Positions 57,232 through 64,000 of a DNA stretch of 64,000 nucleotides are shown here, one piece after another. The notes beneath the pieces were generated by a model. It had not been told where the DNA came from. It made no database searches and worked only from the letters and a program-made list of their open reading frames with translations. Made by a program: the position numbers and the translations under genes. The first letter of the stretch is position 1, and each line of letters starts with the position of its first letter. This DNA comes from Dryococelus australis (Eukaryota; Arthropoda; Insecta; Phasmatodea; Phasmatidae), in assembly GCA_029891345.1 (NCBI GenBank), contig CM056995.1, forward strand, positions 217,624,547 through 217,688,546, read 5' to 3'.

Positions 57232-57348
57232 AAAAACCTCCACAGGAGGCAAAAACAAAAGTCAGGCAAAAAAAAAAGGCAAAAACCTCCACAGGAGGCA
57301 ATAACAAAAGTAAAGAAAGGGTAAAAACCTCAACAGGAGGCAAAAGAA
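57232..57348 (-). repeat. Three hairpin repeats in the LINE 3' untranslated region
   Basis: The unit AAAAACCTCCACAGGAGGCA occurs at about 57232, 57281 and 57323 (the last with CCTCAACAGGAGG). CCTCC and GGAGG pair around a three-base loop. On the LINE sense strand each reads CCTCCTGTGGAGG inside a T-rich context. This could be the structure recognised by the reverse transcriptase, as 3' stem-loops are in other LINEs. Confidence 0.65.
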
Positions 57349-57428
57349 TAGTCACAAAAACAAAAAACCAAACAGGATAAAATACTCCAGATGAGCAACA
57401 ACATAAAAACTAAATAAATCACAACACA

Positions 57429-57680
57429 TTAGAAAGACCTGTCACACATAAAATTGGGAAAACGCTGCTTAGACAGCATTTGGCGTAGGTCGATTAAAGT
57501 GTGACGTGTATGGCCATAACTGCAACACTCCCACAAAATGTGCCGCATAGTCAAGGGAGTGCCACAGGTATCACACTCAGTAGGGGATTCACCACGAAGT
57601 AGGTATTTGTGTGTCAGATGCGAAGGCAAGACAGCACAAGATCCTCCCTGCAGTGACATGAAACAATAGGACGTGCACAA
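57429..57680 (-). pseudogene. LINE ORF2 C-terminal zinc-finger part
   Basis: The frame contains KYLLRGESPTECDTCGTPLT followed by MRHILWECCSY, a CX2CX8HX4C finger placed after RNase H in I-group LINEs. The residues CDTCG...H...C are intact. It is separated from the RNase H frame by a shift or stop near 57700. Confidence 0.68.
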
Positions 57681-57742
57681 ACAGGTAAGTCAGAGATGAT
57701 CCGTAACTTGTTGGACAGCGGGAGAGAAGTCAATTTCCACCA

Positions 57743-58213
57743 TCAAGTATGCCAAGCAAGGCCATAGACAGCATGCAGCACATCGTACACAGGGGCATGG
57801 GGATTACAGGGAGGAAGGCTGCATGCCTCCTTAGCTGCCATATCTGCAGCTTTATTGCCAGGGATGCCCACATGTCTTGGAATCCATAGGATGGCGCCGG
57901 GAATATCAATCCACACAGTCCTCGCCAGCTTCTTCGAGATAGTGGAAAGCAGCGGATGAGCTGTGAAGCCAGACTGAATGACTGTCAAGGAACTCATCGA
58001 ATTGGCGCACACAAGGTATTTACGGTTGAACCCTCTACTGATAAAAAACAGAGCCTTGTAGATAGCAAAAATTTCTGCATTTAAAATAGTGCAAGACGAA
58101 TGAAGTTCAAAAAGGTACCGAGAAGCACCAATCACAAAGGCGTACCCAGTTGAGATATCCAATTTGGAATCATTCGTAAAAAAGCAAACAAAACCACGAA
58201 CCACAAAAGCCAC
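57743..58213 (-). pseudogene. LINE RNase H domain
   Basis: The 156-codon frame shows FTNDSKLDISTGYAFVI at its start, LNAEIFAIYKALFFIS in the middle, VCANSMSSLTVIQSG, and LWIPRHVGIPGNKAADMAAK followed by EAC at the end. Compared with the family pattern FTDGSK...E...TDS...H-x-G-x-x-G-N-x-x-A-D, the first aspartate is N and the second is N in ANSMSS, while E, H and the last D remain. Two missing metal ligands mean no activity. Confidence 0.78.
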
Positions 58214-58287
58214 AAGATCAACAAAAATGTCCCTGTATACAAAAGGAGGAGGGACATCTTAGGAAATTCTGCTAAGTCGAGGCGCAC

Positions 58288-60090
58288 CTACACCTGTGTT
58301 GTCAGCCATGGCTGTTCATGGCGAGGCAAAGGCAACACACACAGAGGTAAATCATACCGTTTCAGGGTTTGTGCAAAGCAGACAAATGCTAGATGAGGAG
58401 AAGCTGGCCTAGTGGAGTACAACCGTTCATTGAGCAGACGGAGAAAAGCCATGTGGTGAAAGTGCGAAGAGTCCAAATGCACCTGCACCCGATAGAAAAG
58501 AAACAGTTGGTCACGCGTGTAATGTAGGGGAGGTTCACCAGCCACAGCACAAAGACTGGCAACCGGGCTTGCAAAAACCCCAGTCGCAATGCAAATACCA
58601 GCGTGGTGAACATTTGCTAAAGTTTTTGGCACAGACAGCCTAGCAGAAGAGTAAATTACACTGCCATAGTCTAGTTTGCTACGGACCAGGGCACGATACC
58701 GCCAAAGAAGGGTGACTGTGTCAGTATCCCAGTCACGACCAATCAAAGTTTAAAAAAGATTCAAGTCCCTTACACAGCAAGACTTCAGGGACTGAATATG
58801 ACTCCTCCAAGTGAGTTTATTATTAAACAAGAAGCCTAGAAACTTCACAGTATAATAAACTGGCAAAACAGAGCCATACAAAAGCAACTCGGAAGAAAGA
58901 AAAATGCCATGTCTTCTACAGAAATGGACCACCTGTGTCTTGGTGGTGGAAAAATGGAATCCACAGCTGTCTGCCATTAGCTATGGCAGAAAATAGTACA
59001 GTCATCGGCATACAGTGCACATTACACAGGTGGTCGAACAACAGACACAATGCCATTGATGGCAATAGCAAATAGGTTAACACTCAATATGCTCCCCTAT
59101 GGCACACCGTTCTCTTGAACAAACTCCAGAGAATAGGAAGCACCACTGCAAACCCTGAAGGTACAGAAGAACATACATTTTTGTATGAAACCAGGTAGAT
59201 GTCCACGAAATCCCCAAGCAGACAGCTATCACAAGATACCATGTCACCATGTTGTGTTGTATGCCTTCTCCAGGTCAAATAAAACAGCAAGGAGATTCTG
59301 CCCTTGCAAAAAGGCAATCTGTATGGCAGCCTCCAAGCTGACCGAATGATCCACTACAGAATGATTTTGGCGGAAACCACACTGAAGAGGCAATAAGAGC
59401 TGCCAGGTCTCAAAGCAGGTTACCAGACGCACATGACCCATACATTGTATGGTCTTACAGTAACAACTGGTGAGGGAAATAGGATGATAGCTGGAAACAA
59501 CCCCTTTGACTTCCGTTGGTTTCAAGATGGGCACAAGGGTCGACTCACACCAACTCAAGGGGAAAACACCAGAGGTTTAAATATTATTAAAAATTCTCAG
59601 CAAAAACAGGTTCCCATCAAGTGGGGAAATGTTGCAACATAGCATAATGGATATTGTCAGGGCCAACAGATGTATCCTTCGAGTGTGAAAGACTGCTCCA
59701 ACTAAAGAAGGGTAAAAGGCTCGTAGTCTTCCTCACCCAAGCCGCCAAAGTGGGCACCCACCATCTCGCATGTATCTTTGATGGCTTGAAATGAGGGAGT
59801 GTAATGTGCACTGCTCAAAACATCTGCAAAATAGTGACCCAATAAATCTGCTACATTTGTCCTTTCTGTAAAAATGTTGTTGTTGACCTGAAGGAATGAA
59901 ACCTGTGTGGTGAGAGATTGTCCGCACAACTTCCATTGTCCCAGATAAACTTATTGGGAGCATGCACTGTCAGTGAAAAAATGAAGTCCCTCCAGGGATT
60001 CTGCCAGCTGTTCTTGATAACACATCGAGCGCAAGCCTGACATACACGGAACAGTAAGCACCCAGCGAGGTGGTACAAGTGGGGCAGCAA
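58288..60090 (-). pseudogene. LINE reverse transcriptase
   Basis: In order on the minus strand: WRDFIFSLTVHAPNK and LQVNNNIFTER (60090-59800), HYTPSFQAIKDTCEM, then LVPILKPTEVKGVVSSYHPI with SLTS (RT motif, about 59536), QCGFRQNHSVVDHSV and LAVLFDLEKAYNTTW (catalytic A box, about 59300-59244), LYADDCTIF (catalytic C box, YADD at 59012-59001), VKFLGFLFNNKLTWRSH (about 58868-58810), and RALVRSKLDYGSVIYSSARL in the thumb frame 58746-58288. FDLEKAYN keeps the first aspartate and YADD both others. Frames change at least five times. Confidence 0.82.
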
Positions 60091-60194
60091 ATGACACCTG
60101 ATCTAGTGTGATTTAGTTGTGGTCACTTCCACAGAGATCTGGGTAAACAGACCAAACAAAGTGGGTGACCAAAGCTGGAATACAAAAAGAAAGA

Positions 60195-60760
60195 TTAATG
60201 CAGGATGAAGTGCCAGTATGGGCAGTGAAGTGTGTGAGAGTACGTGTTCAACAGAGCAATATTAGAGCTGGTGAGCCACGACACTATAACACAACCCCGG
60301 CCATCCCTATAGTCTGAATCCCATATTTGATTGTGAGCAATGAAATCGTCAACTATCAGAAATGGAGCTGGGAGCTGAGATGAAAGCACCTCAAAATCAG
60401 CTGATCTTACATGCTGGTGGCACGGTACATGTATGCTACCAACAGTGACAAACATACTGAGGAAAACCCTGACCACCACTTCCTGTAGAGCAGTGCGAAA
60501 GGCAACAGCTTCATAGTAAACTGAATCCTTCACCACAAGACAGGCACTACCACAGGCACGGTTCATCAACATGTTATCCAGGCGGTACAATGTGTGACCT
60601 TGAAGGGAGGCAGTATCAGTGGGACGAAAGTGCATTTCCTAAAGGAAAATGACTGTACGGGTGAGGGACACTACGAGCTGTTTCAGTTCTTCATGATTAT
60701 TGAAATCATTTCTGCAGTTCTACTGTATGAAAGACATAAATATAGAAAGAAAGTGTGCAA
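60195..60760 (-). pseudogene. LINE APE-type endonuclease
   Basis: The start reads FMSFIQ-stop-NCRN (expected IQWNCRG) near 60720. Then come FNNHEELKQLVVSLT, MHFRPTDTASLQGHTLYRLD, ACLVVKDSVYYEAVAFRTAL, PAPFLIVDDFIAHNQIWDSD and NIALLNTYSHT. These follow the LINE endonuclease order Q-W-N, E-x-H, G-D-F-N-A-H. GDFNAH has become VDDFIAH and the active-site glutamate region is damaged, so nicking activity is not expected. Confidence 0.75.
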
Positions 60761-60789
60761 AAAACAACGACATAAATTTCCCTCTATGT

Positions 60790-61980
60790 TTGTTTATCAC
60801 TGACTTAAAGCCCCCTGAACTTTCACCAGCGTTTTGGGAATTAAAATCAACCACCATCTCGGCTTCTGGCTCCGAGGAGACAGGACAGCGAATGGGCGAG
60901 CTGATGTGATCCTGCGAATCATGGTCACTCGCAGGAAGGTATATAAGAGATGGGAGTCTTTGGCTTGTCAATTTTTTTCACACCAGCTTCCTGACAAGAT
61001 TTACAAACAACAGAAGGTTTTGACATTTCTTTTCAGCTGGCCTACACTGGGTAATGACAGACATGGTCTGGGTCGTCCGGACTGCCTGTGGCTTCGGTGT
61101 ACTCATAGACATTTCAGTCTGGGTATAGCCACATCAAATGTCTGTGCACATGTATCCTTAACTGCTGGTCGAGCATTGGCAACAACATTGTAAGAAACAG
61201 AAGGCTTTGGGCCCTGGAGAGCATGGAAACGTTTCCGTGCATTAACAAAGGAAACCTTTTCAGTGGCCCGTATCCATTGAAAAGTTTGCTTCTCCTGGTA
61301 CAAAGGTCACTCCTTCAACCAGACCAAATGTCCTTTGCTGCAGTTCACACAATTAAGCGGCTTGCTGCGCTGAGGAGTATCTGGATGCGATGGGTCAGCA
61401 CACTTCGGACAAGCTGGTAGATTCCAACATTTTGCAGAGGAATTACCAAACTGATGACAGTTGTAGCAACGTAGAGGAGCAGGAATAAACGTCTTAACAC
61501 GAACATTCAAGTAACCTATTATGATAAAGGAGGGAAGGTCAAGATGAGAGTAGCTATAGGTGACTTTACAGCTCATGTAAGATCTCTTGTTACAGGATGT
61601 CAATCAAGTCGGGACACCAGATGACACCGTTGATGGAGTTGAGAGATACATGGGACTTGACCTCAACAGGGAACTTTGCAGTTTCCCCAAAGGAAGTCTT
61701 TATTGCCAAGAGCCCCCTTGACTAGACAGCATTCAATGTCTCAACCAGAAGCTCACGCCTTTCGCTGATTCTCTTACAATCGAGAACAGGACAACCAGCT
61801 GCTCTATCAATGACTTGTTGTAATTCAAAAGGAGATACTTTTTCAAAAGTGTACACTTCTATACCTCGAATAACCAAAAAATGTGGCGTACGTAATTTAA
61901 CAGCTGTAGACTGATGCACTGCAAAATTTTAAGTGGCAGTTGAGAGTGCCACCCTTTTGGGGAGTGCTTTTGGACGCCAT
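60790..61980 (-). pseudogene. LINE ORF1 (gag-like) with zinc knuckles
   Basis: It starts at ATG 61980-61978 (MASKSTPQKG), changes frame, and continues as KLRTPHFLVIRGIEVYTFEK, PFELQQVIDRAAGCPVLDCK and RRELLVETLNAV (61919-61722). The frame 61603-61307 has FIPAPLRCYNCHQFGNSSAK followed by C, then CPKCADPSHP and CVNCSKGH. This is the CCHC/CCHH knuckle cluster of LINE nucleic-acid chaperones; the third knuckle is cut by a stop after HLVWLKE. The C-terminal part runs to about 60790 with more stops. Confidence 0.75.
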
Positions 61981-62099
61981 GGTGTAGGCCCCTAGTATTA
62001 GGACTCGTCGGCCTCAGTCTGCCATTCGGGGGGCAAAAAAAAAGAAGCCAGCAAATATAACACCTCGTGGGTTGTGCTATTAGCAGGGGGACCAACCTC

Positions 62100-62799
62100 C
62101 CACAGACCTAAGCAGTACTTAGGAATGCTACCCTTTGCTGCTATTCACTGCAGATTACTGCCCCAGTAGCGCACGGAAGTGTACACCAGGGCAAACCAGG
62201 GGCAGATAATACATCCTAAGTGAGGTCAGATTTATTCCCCTTCATGGGGAAAAATCCCAGGCTCCCCACTATAGAGGACACCCTTGGGTGCCAGTTCATG
62301 GGACTTGTGGTTCATTACATTGGCCTCTCCTCCGTACAGCGGTAACACGTCTTCCTGCTAAGTTTAAGTACATGGTCTAGTCGGCCATGAAACCCTTCCT
62401 GCCAAAAAGGTATCAATTGGTGCTACATGGGTGTACATATATGTGGATATGAGATCTGCATCTAGATTTGCCTGCTTGGCCAATGAGAAGGGTTCACTAG
62501 ACCATCACTAACAAAGTCACCATGTATGGTCACACAATTTGGAGACAGCACTCATTTGTAGGACAGACCCTCATTAGGAAGAAGGCGATCATTCTTGCCT
62601 GAGACAATGCAGTAGAGAAGAAATATGCAACGTGACCTGGTAAGATGGAAAGAAAAAGGATGACAAAAGACAAGAAGATGAAAGAAACATGAGATGATGG
62701 TCTGAACAAATTTCAGATCCCGACTGCATCCTGATCTGTCGCCTCTTATGACAAGCACGTGGTGACTGTGGTGGTATTCTAAAACCCTGCCACCACACA
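62100..62799 (-). other. LINE 5' untranslated region
   Basis: On the minus strand from about 62796: GTTTTAGAATACCACCACAG, CACGTGCTTGTCATAAGAGG, CGACAGATCAGGATGCAGTC. No promoter was recognised. The frame at 62552-62953 partly covers it but is a shadow. Confidence 0.55.
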
Positions 62800-62814
62800 G
62801 GGGGGGGGGGGGGG

Positions 62815-63055
62815 CAAGGCAGGAAGGAATGTGGGAGACAGGGAGGGGTGTGCGAGGCAGGGAGGGGTGTGCAAGACAGGGAGGAGTGTGCAACACAGGG
62901 AGGGGTGCCCAACATAGGGATAGGTGCATGATGCAGGGAGGGGTGCCCAACATAGGGAGAGGTGCCTAACATAGGGAGAGGTGCATGACACAGGGAGAGG
63001 TGCACAACATAGGGAGAGGTGCGTGATGTACGGAGGTATAGGTAGGGTGCGTGAG
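62815..63055. repeat. 19-bp GA-rich minisatellite, right block
   Basis: About 12 units of the same family as 56806-57164, here richer in the variant ACATAGGGAGAGGTGC. It starts directly after a 15-base G run. Minus-strand frames over it (62589-63080 and others) are repeat artefacts. Confidence 0.9.
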
Positions 63056-64000
63056 TTAAGGAAGGTGTTAACTGTTGCAAATTTTCAAAAGCCTGATTTT
63101 GTAGCCTTTTTCTGTAAGGGATGGGGGTTTTTATTAAATATAAAAGCTGACAATAATTTTCTAATTTTATTTATAAACAATAGAGAACTCACATTATCTC
63201 AACAACAATGAATATTATTTGCTATTTATAGCTAATATTTACACACTCATCCCTCACCTCACTGAAATTACAACAATAAAACACCAGCTAGGTTAAGTTA
63301 GCAGAATAGGTAGTAGTGTAAGGACAGCCTAGTTGTATACTGTGTAAGTTAGCAGCTATGACAGGGGGCAGGTATGTGTGGTGAACTTGACTGTCAGTGT
63401 GCACGCTCAGGTGACATGGCAGACAATGTATTAAAACACTTTGATGTGACTTGGGGATCGTAATGTAACAATGCCCACATAAAATTGAAGATGAGAAATG
63501 CAGCATTGTTGTTGTGCACATATCTGCTATGAGTGGGAGATATGGCTACCATCGGCGTGATGGGAGAATTTTTGCAGGGTTGGGACGCATGGAAGATTGG
63601 GAAGAAAATTCAATTTTATGTTGAAGCACGCAGGACTAGGTTGGGAGACGAAGTTTGAGAGAATAAGAATCCACCAACTTTTAACCACTCGGTATAAGAC
63701 ACGGTCCCACCCTGTATCTGGAATGTTGACGGAGCACTGTACCAATAATGGTAGGTGAGGTGAGGATTAAAGCCTTGGATGCCAACTTGCATATTACACT
63801 AAGGATGTACACTAGTTACAAATAACTCATCTACGAAGTCACCTGAGGGATGCACACAAGTCCCAGGCTAGCTACGTGAGGGGGGGAGGGTCTTCCCATG
63901 TCGGAAGGGGAGGCAACGAGATGAGGTATCTTGTGGCATGTGAGGAGTAGGTGACTTTGGGATAAAGACCCCGAAGAACAACTTGGACTGAAGTGTACTC
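63056..64000. other. Gene-free interval to the window end
   Basis: No gene or element was recognised. Small frames at 63288-63745 on the minus strand lack motifs. Confidence 0.5.

Larger units (their letters stand above)
57165..62799 (-). mobile_element. Near full-length non-LTR retrotransposon (I-group type with RNase H)
   Basis: Reading right to left: 5' untranslated part from GTGGTGGCAGGGTTTTAGAA (about 62796), ORF1 with three zinc knuckles (from ATG 61980), APE-type endonuclease (about 60730-60195), reverse transcriptase (about 60090-58290, with YADD at 59012-59001), RNase H (58213-57743), a C-terminal CCHC finger (57680-57429) and a 3' part with three short hairpin repeats. This layout with a downstream RNase H fits I-group LINEs. 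Many stops and frameshifts make it inactive. Both outer edges meet the same 19-bp minisatellite, so it inserted into that array. A 15-base G run at 62800-62814 lies at the 5' edge. Confidence 0.8.

Noticed and set aside
56648..57269. Overlapping long frames rich in Pro, Leu, His, Cys on the minus strand and Gly, Arg on the plus strand
   Set aside because: They are translations of the 19-bp minisatellite in several phases; a period not divisible by three keeps many phases open without coding.
56806..63055. CRISPR-like repeat array
   Set aside because: Units are contiguous 19-bp tandem copies without unique spacers, in a eukaryotic transposon setting.
62552..63080. 133- and 163-codon minus-strand frames
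   Set aside because: Same minisatellite plus poly(C) and LINE 5' sequence; no domain.

Overview
The window is nuclear DNA of a eukaryote, most likely an arthropod. It is AT-rich, has spliced coding sequence with GT-AG introns, and is dominated by decayed transposable elements of animal type. I cannot name the species. Only two host protein genes can be supported. One is the last two exons of TATDN1 (TatD-type DNase) at 1176-1564 on the plus strand. The other is the final exon of a C2H2 zinc-finger gene at about 46395-50164 on the minus strand, split by a hAT transposon. No rRNA, no full tRNA gene and no CRISPR array was seen.

Layout. 1-3.9 kb: end of TATDN1 and non-coding DNA. 3.9-14.9 kb: a minus-strand LTR retrotransposon with two diverged 1.45-1.48 kb direct repeats, gag, a retropepsin DSGA motif and only the tail of integrase; reverse transcriptase, RNase H and most of integrase are missing. 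A hAT element with a transposase remnant (8202-9378) lies inside it. 16.7-17.3 kb: a pogo/Tigger-like MITE with TA duplications. 25.4-27.5 kb: a GC-rich block that may be an LTR plus decayed gag on the minus strand. 28.6-29.6 kb: a 5'-truncated LINE. 32.3-37.0 kb: a decayed Ty3/gypsy-like element with gag, protease, RT, RNase H and integrase remnants in order. 38.3-41.6 kb: hAT and palindromic MITEs. 43.7-45.3 kb: a long inverted repeat enclosing a compact promoter (seven CCAAT boxes and a TATA box) followed by a hammerhead-like CTGATGA...GAAAC motif, resembling a Penelope-like element terminal region. 46.4-50.2 kb: the zinc-finger gene with its 2.66-kb hAT insertion. 53.5-54.9 kb: a second hAT MITE. 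55.5 kb: a mariner-type transposase scrap. 56.8-63.1 kb: a nearly full-length LINE with RNase H, enclosed on both sides by a 19-bp minisatellite.

How it fits together. This is a transposon graveyard in and between two host genes. Several insertions can be dated relative to each other: hAT inside the LTR element's span, hAT inside the zinc-finger exon, LINE inside the minisatellite. Four hAT insertions have recognisable 8-bp target duplications, one exact, one matching 6 of 8 and two matching 7 of 8, so this superfamily has been repeatedly active here. All family assignments rest on motifs read by eye; no database search was possible.
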